Source: Candidatus Ventrenecus stercoripullorum (GTDB taxonomy: Bacteria > Bacillota_I > Bacilli_A > RF39 > UBA660). Taken from it: DNA of 33,129 nucleotides. The stretch is from the NCBI GenBank assembly GCA_018712835.1, contig DVGF01000036.1, forward strand, positions 1-33,129. The letters are read 5' to 3'. Position 1 is the stretch's first letter. Every line of letters starts with the position of its first letter. The position numbers and the translations under genes were made by a program. The notes beneath the pieces were generated by a model. It was not told the DNA's origin. It saw nothing but the letters and a program-made list of their open reading frames with translations, and did not search any database. This document shows positions 10,101 to 17,982 of the stretch, piece by piece.

Positions 10101-10238
10101 TACAAATTAGACAATGTCACAGATGAAGCATACATAAACCAATTAAATGGCTATAAAATTTATATAGAAAACCATACCGTAAAAAAAGTAAACACATATT
10201 TATTCAGTTTACTTTCTGGTACTATGACTGCATTATAA
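7140..10238 (+). CDS. addA: AddA subunit, UvrD-type helicase and nuclease
   Basis: ATP-dependent 3'-5' helicase and nuclease subunit of AddAB. It begins with the Q motif TPDQLKAIQ and Walker A AGAGSGKT (about residues 22-29). DEYQDT (near 356) is the helicase Walker B, GDIKQSIYRFRNA is motif III, and HKSKGLEFPICY and YVALTRAKEKMI are the late helicase motifs. The C-terminus holds the RecB-type nuclease: HGKIDLML near 970 and IIDYKLD near 985, followed by a QLNGYKIY segment. At 1032 aa it is about 200 residues shorter than Bacillus AddA. An excellent GGAGGG site (7131-7136) precedes ATG 7140, only 12 bp after addB, so the two are one operon. Confidence 0.95.
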   Translation: MAWTPDQLKAIQKSGTNIIVSAGAGSGKTAVLTTRVLEKLKHGIHINELLILTFTNAAAAEMKERIKKNIEKENLSDELELIDASYITTFDSFALSLVKKYHYLLNIPKNITITDASIITLQKKKILADILERFYQEKTPHFCTLIDTLCVKDDEELQKNILALADKLNMKTDLEDYLKNYLSTYYNEEIEHQILQSYTKILENKIEEIFIELEDNKNYFDTEYESKVRESLTPLKQNTSLDEKIAIIKALKIPASPRGSEEETKEAREKINTKLKECKAYCNYGSVSEILEDYNNTKPLITALLEILTDYFQALEKYKQENYIFDFTDIAKLSLKLIKENTNIKEELKETFKEIMVDEYQDTSDIQEEFISLISNHNVYMVGDIKQSIYRFRNANPYIFKEKYDKYKNGLDGMKIDLLKNFRSRSEVLDNINIIFNKVMDDEIGNADYTSSHQMVFGNTTYIEEGKTEHDNNMVIYTYNTDSKEYSKEEIEIFAIAKDIQEKIEHNYPVLDKNTNTLRPVTYKDFCIIMDRNSTFDLTKKIFEFLSIPLSLYKDEELNNGYDIYIIKNILNLLIHLKERNFNQEFRYSLVSIARSFLYQIPDEEILTMIKENIELQSKIVKDLSPISQRLDDLSPREILMNIIDKTNYYEKLITTGNIKESILKMEKIIELASTSNLDIYEFKNYLDELLNKNELIKFNVGSSSSNAVRIMNIHKSKGLEFPICYFAGLYKSFSKQDLKGDIIYVPDMPIYIPIWKEGVYETILKLLMKDKMTKEDISEKIRLFYVALTRAKEKMILFLPNKEIPEERKTNDGVILKTIRYKYSSLASILYSIPSVLNLYREDLDLNTLGLTKDYMIPKEKESIKETITPLNITELNIEDIEIKQQTFSKKMNKLIDLSTKRNIEFGNTMHELLEHIDLNNPNLELIKDPFMKSIIEKLLTTPLLQNRKEAEIYQEYEFIEEKDGTEYHGKIDLMLVYDNHIDIIDYKLDNVTDEAYINQLNGYKIYIENHTVKKVNTYLFSLLSGTMTAL

Positions 10239-10268
10239 GATTGAGCAACAAAAACTCAATCTTTTTTT
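10239..10268 (+). terminator. Terminator of the addBA operon
   Basis: GATTGAG (10239-10245) pairs perfectly with CTCAATC (10255-10261), followed by seven T. It overlaps the end of the addA stop codon region. Confidence 0.9.
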
Positions 10269-10347
10269 GTAAAACAATTTTTGCTTTTTTTGTAAAGTAA
10301 AATTTGCCCAAAATGTAAAATAAAATTTGCTCAAAATGTAAAATAAC
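10268..10347. repeat. Four-unit 23-bp tandem array
   Basis: TGTAAA recurs at 10268, 10291, 10314 and 10337, exactly 23 bp apart. The second and third units (TGTAAAGTAAAATTTGCCC.. and TGTAAAATAAAATTTGCTC..) are nearly identical, and the outer two have diverged. It lies between the addA terminator and the dead histidine-kinase gene. The form resembles the multiple terminal repeats found at ends of IS21-family elements, but no transposase is nearby. Confidence 0.7.
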
Positions 10348-10374
10348 AAAACCTTGCTTCCTAAAAAACAAGGT
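10348..10374 (-). terminator. Terminator of the decayed kinase operon
   Basis: ACCTTG (10351-10356) pairs with CAAGGT (10369-10374). On the minus strand the stem is followed by TTTGTTATTTT, placing it just downstream of the kinase remnant. Confidence 0.65.
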
Positions 10375-10395
10375 CTTATTCCAAACAAAATTCTT

Positions 10396-11361
10396 TCATG
10401 ATCCCCTCTTAAATTCATGAGTATTCAAAGGAAGAGTAATAATAACTTCAGTGTACTCTCCTTCTTTAGAGAAAATTTCAATAGACAATCCTAATTTCAA
10501 ACAAAGTTCTCGTGCCAAATAAAGCCCCATTCCTGTGGAGTGCTTTTTTTGTCTTAAAGACCCAGTAAATCCTTTTTCAAAAACGCGTGGCAAATCAGAA
10601 GCTTGAATACCACAACCATTATCCTTAATATGAACTAAAACACTATGTTCCTTCGATTCACAAAAAAATTCCAAAGTCTTCTCCTTTTTATCAAAATACT
10701 TCAAAGAATTTCGAACAATATGCGATAAAATAAAATGTAACCATTTCTCATCACTAAACACCGTAGTATCTGCATCATAAACAAGAATATGCACACCTTC
10801 CTCTTACAAATAAGGCTTATAGTCTAATAATACCCTATGAAGCAAATCAGAAAAAACAAATTCCTTAATAAAATAATCTTTTTCTGGATTTCCACTCCAT
10901 GCATAATAAAGCATTTGCTCCACACAGCTATCAATCTTATCTAACTCTTTTCGAACTGTTTTATTTTTATGATAATCAAACAACATCGACAAAGCACACA
11001 AAGGCGTTTTTATCTCATGAACAAAACTTAACGTATATTCTCGGTAATCAAGACTTTCTTGTTCCAAAGAACTAATCTTATCATTCATAGCTTTACATGC
11101 TTTTTTTAAAGCATAAATATAAGCTTGATTTTCTAAATTACTAGATTTTGGTATCATCTCCGAAATATAATACTTCTCATCCAACTGATCTACCAAACGA
11201 ATAACTTGCAAATACTTTTTCTTTTGTATCATAAAGTCAACAACTAAATACAAAAATAACAATCCGATCAAAATAAGAATAATCAAAAAAATATAAAAAA
11301 ACGGAATTCCAGCCATACTAAGTATCAACAATAGAAAAACAATCGTCGTAGCTTGAAACAA
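10396..11361 (-). pseudogene. Bce-type histidine kinase with an in-frame stop
   Basis: Remnant of an intramembrane-sensing histidine kinase of the BceS type. The upstream part has two membrane helices with almost no extracellular loop and the phospho-acceptor motif SFVHEIKTP (His near residue 115). The downstream part has the N box (HFILSHIVRNSLKYF) and the G boxes (DNGCGIQASDLPRVFEKGFTG and STGMGLYLAREL). They are separated by one TAA at 10804-10806 in an otherwise continuous frame (..LLDYKPYL-stop-EEGVHILVYDAD..), so a single base change split the gene. The first residues of the kinase are also missing: the frame emerges from the end of the truncated permease gene without a ribosome binding site. 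The intact paralogue at 18827-19843 shows how the full protein should look. Confidence 0.88.
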
Positions 11362-12421
11362 ACTCCTCCTCTACCGTATAATGCTCCTTGATAAAATCAA
11401 GATACAAGGGAATTTCATTTTCATCTATCTCCGTAGCACTAATATCATAAGGAGCTGATAGCTCTAACTGATAATCAAACATAGCTTTAAACAAACTAGA
11501 CAAGTTTAACGCTATTAAAGTAAAAGTAATAAGTACAGAAATCGTTCCTAAAGTAAAACTCATTGTCTTCACTTTAGAAGAAAAAGTTCTCACCAAAAAC
11601 AAATAATCTTTCGGATACTTTAGCTTTTTATTTTTTAAAACTACCTTCAATAGAAAATCAGCTAACGTAATAACGACACCATAGATACTAAAAATAATAA
11701 GAACAATACAAAACAAAACTGTTGCCATCGAAGGATCAACACTAGGTCGATGAAACTCTTGAAAAAACAAAGTCATTGCAAGAATTCCTAAACCAAGAGA
11801 AACAAAAAACGATACATTACGCACTTTATTTTTCCGAAATTGTTTTTCCTCATTCTTCTTTTCTAAATAAAGCAAATCATATATTTTCACTTTCCGAATT
11901 CTTCTTCTTGCCAAAAATAGTACAAACACATAGATAAAAGCAAAATAAACGAATAACAACAAAACAGCTTCTATAGAAAACGTAATATGAACAATAGACT
12001 CTAATTCAAATAACCCTGTTATAATAAAAGACATTAACAAGCTAAGAATATAACCAATAAAAATAGCCAGAGGAAGAGTCAAAAGTCCTAAAAGAACATT
12101 TTCTAAAGTAAACAAATTAGAGATTTGTTTTTTCTTAATTCCTAAAAGAAGATAGGTACCAAACTCTAGACTCCTTTTACTAAACATAAATTTAATCGTA
12201 TAATTAATCAAAAAACAAACAACAAATAAAATAAAAATATTTACAACATGCATAACAATAGCAAAGTTATTCATTACATCGCTTAGTTCTAGAACCTCAG
12301 AAGAACTACCAAGCAAATTAAAGGCAAACAGAAAAGAAAAAGCAAGAACAACCGTAATAAAATAAATGACATAATCTTTAGCACTTTTTTTTACATTCCT
12401 GACAGCCAACCTACCTAACAT
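11318..12421 (-). pseudogene. Truncated BceB-like FtsX permease
   Basis: N-terminal half of a peptide-resistance ABC permease. MLGRLAVRNVKKSAKDYVIYF at the start matches the intact permease at 15931-17982 (KLSFKNIRKSFKDYAIYF), and six or seven hydrophobic segments follow, with the FtsX-type RSLEFGTYLLLGIKKKQI loop. The frame ends after about 367 residues, just where the extracellular domain should begin, against 683 aa in the intact paralogue. The last codons overlap the kinase remnant in another frame, so one deletion probably removed the permease C-terminus and the kinase start. ATG 12421 follows GGAGGAG and overlaps the end of the ATPase remnant, as in an intact operon. Confidence 0.85.
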
Positions 12422-13068
12422 TTTCTGTATCTCCTCCAAGAAGTGTTAAAACATCAATAATCTCATCAAAGAACTCCTTCCGTGATTTATCTCCTCGTAA
12501 AATCTCATTAAAGATTTTACCATCTTTTAAAAACAACACCCTCTTACAAAAACTAGCACTAAAAGTATCATGTGTTACCATTAAAATAGTCGCTCCTAAA
12601 TGTTCATTCATATCCCTCATAGTCTCTAATAACACTCACTTCATAAGGAAACTTTTTCAAAACATCAGAAATTCCTAATTTAGAAGCAATATCTAAAACT
12701 CTTTTATCTACTTCATTCACATCAGTATGATTAATAATTAAAGACAAAGAAATATTCTCTTCAATACTTAAAGTATCTAACAAATTAAAATCTTGAAAGA
12801 TAAACCCTAAATTCTCTCTTTGAAAATCCGCCATATCATCTTCTTTAATTTCTGTAATATCCTCACTACCAACATAGATATGTCCTGAAGTAACATTATC
12901 AATTGTCGATATACAATTTAATAAAGTAGTTTTCCCTGAACCACTCGCTCCCATAATTGCAACAAATTCTCCTTCATCTACTTGAAAAGATATCCCATCA
13001 ACGGCTTTAGTAATATTATTTTTAACTCCATAATACTTTTTAACATTTTCTAATTTTAATACACTCAT
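12411..13068 (-). pseudogene. BceA-like ABC ATPase with internal deletion
   Basis: ATPase of the dead peptide-resistance transporter. The 5' part is normal (MSVLKLENVKKYYGV, Walker A GASGSGKT, Q loop FIFQDFNLLD, ending at KKFPYEVS). The 3' part restarts in another frame at LLETMRDMNEHLG and holds the H-loop VTHD and the C-terminal RKEFFDEIIDVLTLLGGD. Compared with the intact paralogue (17969-18736), the signature SGGQKQR, Walker B LVLADEP and the D loop are gone: roughly 35 residues were deleted, and the frame changed, near 12635-12650. The protein cannot hydrolyse ATP. Confidence 0.88.
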
Positions 13069-13092
13069 GATAATTTTCTCTCTTTCTACTAC

Positions 13093-13135
13093 ATTATACC
13101 AACGAAAGAGCAAAAGAAATATTACAATTTTGTTA
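13093..13135 (-). promoter_or_regulatory. Bce-box-like promoter of the decayed transporter
   Basis: On the minus strand TAACAAAATTGTAA (13122-13135) is followed 23 bp later by TATAAT (13093-13098). The first element fits the TnACA-N4-TGTAA consensus I recall for BceR-type regulators. The promoter of the intact response-regulator gene has the same core CAAAATTGTAA and the same 23-bp distance. Confidence 0.6.
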
Positions 13136-13146
13136 ACAAAATACAA

Positions 13147-13169
13147 GAAAAAAAGACTATGAACTAGCC
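13147..13169 (-). terminator. Terminator of the phosphatase-glycosyltransferase gene
   Basis: On the minus strand GGCTA-GTTCA-TAGTC (13155-13169) forms a short stem with one G-U pair, followed by seven T (13148-13154). Confidence 0.65.
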
Positions 13170-13184
13170 TTCCATATTAACTTT

Positions 13185-14726
13185 TTAAAATTTAAAATCT
13201 ATTTTATCAATTGGTATAGAAATATCCTTATCAAAAAAAGAAATAGAATCACTCTGAGATATATGCTGTTTTTCTTCTGTACATAAACAATAATTCTTCC
13301 TGTTTTCAAACAAAAATTCATAATGCAAAAGATAAGAACAAAGCCTAGCTTCTTTATTCAAATTCCAAGGATAACAATAATGTTGATCAATAAAAATCTC
13401 ATTTCCTGTATAGGAAACAAAAGGTATTTTTTGCAAACTAGGACACATACCAAAAACTCGGTATCTCGGTCCACCATAAAGCTTTTCATAATAAGAAACG
13501 TTAGTACTTATTTTATAGGTTCCCCTATCAACGTATTTAAAATCTTCAAGAGTACCATCAAACAACTTTTTATTAGTATAAACATCAAGCATTAAACTTT
13601 TAATAAAAGGAATAGGATTTTTCTTTAAATAATCTTCAAAGGAAATATTCTGATAGTTCTCATATATAAACAATTCATCTGAGTCAACCATTAAATATTG
13701 TTGGCCTACCCCATAATATTCTAAAATCTGTTGTTTCCAGCCACACATTTTATAACGATCATAATTCTCGTGTATACTCCAAAAAGAAATATGAACAGTT
13801 TCAGAATATTTTTTTAAAATTTCTGTAGAACAGTCAGTAGAATGATTATCAACTAACACAAAATTTCTTATACCAATATCAATATAATGATTAATCCATT
13901 TTTCCGCAAAACATTCAAAATTATGATAAAAACAAACTAAAATAACTCCCTTTTCAAAATGAGAAGGTTCTATTAATTTAAGATTTGTAGATTGAAGACC
14001 ATTTATAAAATTTAAAAAAACATAATCTGATAATTCAATATTATTAAATTCTTTTTTTACCATTTTAATTAAATTATTTTTTAAAGACTCTCGAATATTC
14101 AAAGAACGAACAAGCTGAACTCTCTCTTTTATTTTAGTATCTTTAACTTTTTCTAACACTTCCATGTATTCAAAAAGAGGATGAAAATCAACGTGGACAA
14201 ATTCTTCAATCTTTCCTGTTTTAATATGCGGCGTTTTTATATTTAATATTCTCTTCATATAAGAAGTAATAGACCCATGAGAAACAATTAAAATAGTATT
14301 GTCACAAAAATTATTTGTATAAACATCATATAAAAATTCACATAATCTTGTTTCTATATCAAATTTATTTTCACCATACTCGCCAAATCGAACAAAATAA
14401 TCACCTTGAATTTGCTTTATTCGTGTTTGATCCAAATCATCATTATTTTTCTTACCAGAATATTTTCCATTATTTATCTCATGCAATCTATTTTCAATCA
14501 CTACTTCTGTTTTCGGATACTTCAGAAACACATAATGAGCTGTTTGAATAGTTCTAGGAAAAGGAGAAACATAAATCTTATCAATAACCGCTGGTAACCC
14601 TTCCAAAGACTCTAAAACAGATGCCTTCCCTTGTTCAGTTAAAACAGACCAATAAATTTCTTTATCAGAAATAACTTCTCGCACATTGTCAGTAGCTTCC
14701 CCATGTCTCATAAAAATCAAGTTCAT
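13185..14726 (-). CDS. Fusion of histidine phosphatase and GT2-like glycosyltransferase
   Basis: 513-aa two-domain protein. Residues 1-190 are a histidine phosphatase (phosphoglycerate-mutase superfamily): LIFMRHGEATDN holds catalytic His8, SPFPRTIQTA the second Arg (about 58), RLHEINNG the acid (about 83) and LIVSHGS the second His (about 150). From about 260 a glycosyltransferase domain of the Glyco_tranf_2_4 type begins: ILVCFYHNFECFAEKWINHY, then VLVDNHSTD and the metal-binding MVDSDELF (Asp 348 and 350). The two are joined by a linker rich in Lys/Glu. ATG 14726 is preferred to GTG 14732, since GAGGTG sits 5 bases before the ATG. The gene is monocistronic with its own terminator. The combination suggests cell-envelope glycan work with a sugar-phosphate or lipid-phosphate substrate, which is inference. 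Confidence 0.88.
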   Translation of the reverse strand: MNLIFMRHGEATDNVREVISDKEIYWSVLTEQGKASVLESLEGLPAVIDKIYVSPFPRTIQTAHYVFLKYPKTEVVIENRLHEINNGKYSGKKNNDDLDQTRIKQIQGDYFVRFGEYGENKFDIETRLCEFLYDVYTNNFCDNTILIVSHGSITSYMKRILNIKTPHIKTGKIEEFVHVDFHPLFEYMEVLEKVKDTKIKERVQLVRSLNIRESLKNNLIKMVKKEFNNIELSDYVFLNFINGLQSTNLKLIEPSHFEKGVILVCFYHNFECFAEKWINHYIDIGIRNFVLVDNHSTDCSTEILKKYSETVHISFWSIHENYDRYKMCGWKQQILEYYGVGQQYLMVDSDELFIYENYQNISFEDYLKKNPIPFIKSLMLDVYTNKKLFDGTLEDFKYVDRGTYKISTNVSYYEKLYGGPRYRVFGMCPSLQKIPFVSYTGNEIFIDQHYCYPWNLNKEARLCSYLLHYEFLFENRKNYCLCTEEKQHISQSDSISFFDKDISIPIDKIDFKF

Positions 14727-14821
14727 GTTCACACCTCACAAACCACAGATAAAAAATCTAATAAAAGCATACCACATTTTTAACAAAATTCTACATATTA
14801 AAATAAATAGAACTGCAGAAA

Positions 14822-15904
14822 TCAAATCGTACTCTCATACAAAACATGAAACCATCTATCATAAAACAAAGTCTTCTTCTTTAATAACTTTACAAAATGA
14901 ATAAAATAAAACCCTAAGAAGAAACTTCCCACAATAAGCCAATACCAAAGAGCCTCGACAACAGAAAAGGATAGAAAATAATAAAGAATACCAGCTCCAT
15001 ACAAGAATAAAATTGGCAATCCAAAATAATAAAAGAATAAAAACACAATTCGCACTGCCTGTCTTAAAAATGTATACTTAGGAAACTGCACCCGTACATG
15101 AAGAAATTTTCCTCCCAACGTATATCCCCTAGTGAGTGTTGGATAGACTACATAATAAAGAATAAAAAAGATAAGAAGATAAAATGGAATAGGTATAAAA
15201 GGTTTCGTTAGTCCTCCTAAAAAAGTGTATAAAAACAAATCTAAGAAAAATAAAGTAATTCTTCTAAGTCCAGAAACAGTTTTTCCTTCCTTAAGTGACC
15301 GCTCATCAATTTCCTCACGACTTGGTAATACCTTAAGAAAAAAGGCAGCGATAAAATATCCAAGAACTCCTCCTAAAGTATTCAAAAACAAGTCATCTAA
15401 ATCAAACAACCGATAAGGTTTTGGATAAATAAAATAAAGTCCCGTAACTTGTGTAATCTCAAAAAACAAAGATAAACAAAAACTATAAAGAAGTGTTTTC
15501 TTAAAACTACACTGAAAATAATAACGTAAATAAATACCAAAAGGAATAGTCATCAAAATATTAAACGCCGGCACATAAAAGCACGACTCAGTCATTGCTT
15601 TTAAATACGTACTAGCATCATTCCAAACAAAAGAACTTTCCTTCATAAAATCTACTACAAACGCAAACGGTTGCAATCGTATCATATTCGTATTATTTAA
15701 AACATCTTCCCTTTTAGGCAAAGGTAAAATAACTAAAAAATAAATCACTAACAAATACAAAATAAAAGAATAAATAATCACAACGCGCCATTTATCGATT
15801 GACCCATATTTATGATACTGATGTAACATAAACGGAACCGTAAAAAAAAGAGCAATAAAAGGGAAAAGAAAGATTGCAGTTTTAATCGCTTCACCATAAC
15901 CCAT
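14822..15904 (-). CDS. VanZ-RDD membrane protein
   Basis: 360-aa integral membrane protein with about nine hydrophobic helices. The N-terminal half is a VanZ-type domain (TNMIRLQPF, then ALCLSLFFEITQ-like SFCLSLFFEITQVTGLY and FDLDDLFLNTLGGVLGY, the hallmark VanZ end). The C-terminal half is an RDD domain (RRITLFFLDLFLYTFLGG, then TRGYTLGGKFLHVRVQ and RQAVRIVF). VanZ proteins give low-level teicoplanin resistance in enterococci by an unknown mechanism. The gene starts at ATG 15904 behind GGAAGGG, 26 bp after the permease, so it is the last gene of the resistance operon. It ends with TGA. Confidence 0.88.
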   Translation of the reverse strand: MGYGEAIKTAIFLFPFIALFFTVPFMLHQYHKYGSIDKWRVVIIYSFILYLLVIYFLVILPLPKREDVLNNTNMIRLQPFAFVVDFMKESSFVWNDASTYLKAMTESCFYVPAFNILMTIPFGIYLRYYFQCSFKKTLLYSFCLSLFFEITQVTGLYFIYPKPYRLFDLDDLFLNTLGGVLGYFIAAFFLKVLPSREEIDERSLKEGKTVSGLRRITLFFLDLFLYTFLGGLTKPFIPIPFYLLIFFILYYVVYPTLTRGYTLGGKFLHVRVQFPKYTFLRQAVRIVFLFFYYFGLPILFLYGAGILYYFLSFSVVEALWYWLIVGSFFLGFYFIHFVKLLKKKTLFYDRWFHVLYESTI

Positions 15905-15930
15905 AATATCCCTTCCCTTCTTTTTGCTTT

Positions 15931-17982
15931 TTAATGTGCTCGAATAATATTTTTACTACAGAAATATGTCACTAAGAAATATCCACCATAAATAACAACA
16001 ATAAAAATAGCAGTCATAATAATAGAATAAAGTAATTGTTTATTTCCAAATGTTTCTAAAATAAAATTACAGAACATAATTCCAAAAATAGAATGAATAA
16101 TTGCTAGAACAAGAGGAAATAAGAAGAAAATTGCAATCTGTCTAAACAAAGCACGTTTAATCATCTTTTCATCTGTTCCTATTTTTCTAAGCATAGTATA
16201 ACGTTCACGGTTATCACTACTTTCACTAAGTTCTTTCAAAGCCAAAATAGCAGCACAAGAAATCAAGAAAATAATACCTAAATAAAGTCCAATAAAGGTC
16301 ACACAAGCACCAAGTCCAACACTACCTTCATAAATTGCAATCTTAGAAGACGCTGAAATAGTCGTAGAAGATGCATAAGGATGATTATCCAATTGAACAA
16401 TTTTATCTTCAATTTCTTGTTTCTCCTCATCAGTCTCTGCTTTATAATTTGCAATCAAAATATTTTGAGCCCGAATACTTTCATCAACCGCATCATCAGG
16501 AACTACAAAGAACCCCGTATTAATATGATTACTACTCATTTCTAAAAATCCATCGATACATTCCTCGTATTTTGGATAATAAACATTGCCATTTAAAGTG
16601 ATAGATTCACCCATTTTTAAAGCCTCATCACGAATCATAACCCACGAATCAAAATCAGCTATAACAACATACTCATCATCCTCTAAATGAACAGGTTCTA
16701 AATGAAACAATGAAGCAACCTGATTATAATCACTTTCCCGAACGATAGCTTCTGCAGAGTCATACATTAAATTAGGAAATTGATTTCTTATTTTTTCAAA
16801 AGAACTTCCCAACGTATCACGAATAGTAAGATCATTGGTCGCATAAACATTAAAATCTACAATGTCTTTAAAATATGCATCAACATCAAAATCCATCCGT
16901 TCTAAAGTTTCTCGAACGCTAAGATGCGAATCCTCTGCCTGTGCCTCTGTTACACGATTGTTAGGTACCAAGTCCAAATTCTTATCAATCTCAATATCAG
17001 CAGGAGCAAGTGTCGTCAAATTTGCTGTCATAGAATTCTTAATAGACAAAGCAGACGATAACACACAAATCGTAGTAAATAACATCAAACAAATCGTTGT
17101 CATAGAGAGTACTGTTGTATTTATCTTACTACTAATCTGTCTTAAGATAAAACTATTAAGTCCCTTATAATAAAACTTCTTATTAGACTGAACAATCCGT
17201 AGTAAAAGACCAGACAAAGACCAAAAAATGAAAAAAGTACTAATCGCTCCAATAGCCATGATAACTAAAATCTCACCAGCATAAGCCATGGACTCGACAT
17301 CTCCAGTCACCCGCCAATACGCATAACCAAGAAAAATTGCCGAAATAATAAAGACAACAATACAAACATAAGGATTTTTCATTTTTACTTTTTCACTCTT
17401 ACGATTAGCTTGAATTAAATCAATCAATTTACAACGACTAATATTAACCGTATTAAAAATCATAACAACCAAATACATAATACTAAAATAGCCTAAAGTT
17501 TTAATACAAGCACTACTAGAGAAAACAAACTGAAAATTCGTAAGGTCTGCTTCAAACATATTCGCAACAAGCAAACTCATAAACTGCGATAAAACAACTC
17601 CTAATCCAAGTCCAACCACTAACGATAAAACACCAATCAACAATGTTTCAATAAGCAAAATTGCTGAAATCTTACGCTTACTCATACCAAGTGTTAGATA
17701 AATACCAAACTCTCGATTTCTTCTCCTAATCAAGAAACGACTTGCATAAATAATCAAAAATCCTAGAATAAAAGAAACAAAGACACTAACACCAGATAAC
17801 ATTTGGTTCATCAGTTGAATAATCTCTTTTGTAGAAGAGGAAACATTAATCATAACTGTTTGACTATCTATCGCATTAAATACATAGAAAATCGCTACCC
17901 CCAAAATTAATGTAAAAAAGTAAATAGCGTAATCTTTAAAACTTTTCCGGATATTTTTAAAAGATAACTTACAAAGCATCAT
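15931..17982 (-). CDS. BceB-like ABC transporter permease
   Basis: 683-aa FtsX-like permease of the peptide-7 exporter (BceAB) class. Three or four N-terminal helices, including the RRRNREFGIYLTLGMSKRKI cytoplasmic loop, are followed by further helices, then a large extracellular domain of about 220 residues (from NSMTANLTTLAPADIEI to SKIAIYEGSVG), then three final helices with a second FtsX motif (RERYTMLRKIGTDEKMI). The extracellular domain binds the antibiotic in studied relatives such as bacitracin or lantibiotic transporters. It begins at ATG 17982 behind GGGGGTGA and overlaps the ATPase gene by 14 bp, so the two are translationally coupled. The substrate cannot be read from sequence. 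Confidence 0.92.
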   Translation of the reverse strand: MMLCKLSFKNIRKSFKDYAIYFFTLILGVAIFYVFNAIDSQTVMINVSSSTKEIIQLMNQMLSGVSVFVSFILGFLIIYASRFLIRRRNREFGIYLTLGMSKRKISAILLIETLLIGVLSLVVGLGLGVVLSQFMSLLVANMFEADLTNFQFVFSSSACIKTLGYFSIMYLVVMIFNTVNISRCKLIDLIQANRKSEKVKMKNPYVCIVVFIISAIFLGYAYWRVTGDVESMAYAGEILVIMAIGAISTFFIFWSLSGLLLRIVQSNKKFYYKGLNSFILRQISSKINTTVLSMTTICLMLFTTICVLSSALSIKNSMTANLTTLAPADIEIDKNLDLVPNNRVTEAQAEDSHLSVRETLERMDFDVDAYFKDIVDFNVYATNDLTIRDTLGSSFEKIRNQFPNLMYDSAEAIVRESDYNQVASLFHLEPVHLEDDEYVVIADFDSWVMIRDEALKMGESITLNGNVYYPKYEECIDGFLEMSSNHINTGFFVVPDDAVDESIRAQNILIANYKAETDEEKQEIEDKIVQLDNHPYASSTTISASSKIAIYEGSVGLGACVTFIGLYLGIIFLISCAAILALKELSESSDNRERYTMLRKIGTDEKMIKRALFRQIAIFFLFPLVLAIIHSIFGIMFCNFILETFGNKQLLYSIIMTAIFIVVIYGGYFLVTYFCSKNIIRAH

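Noticed and set aside
10233-10418. A 61-codon minus-strand frame
   Set aside because: It runs through the addA terminator and the 23-bp repeat array, with no ribosome binding site or protein-like composition.
14315-14904. Several 60-78-codon plus-strand frames near the phosphatase-glycosyltransferase and VanZ genes
   Set aside because: All are antisense to well-supported genes and rich in His/Asn/Ile/Lys from AT-rich DNA.
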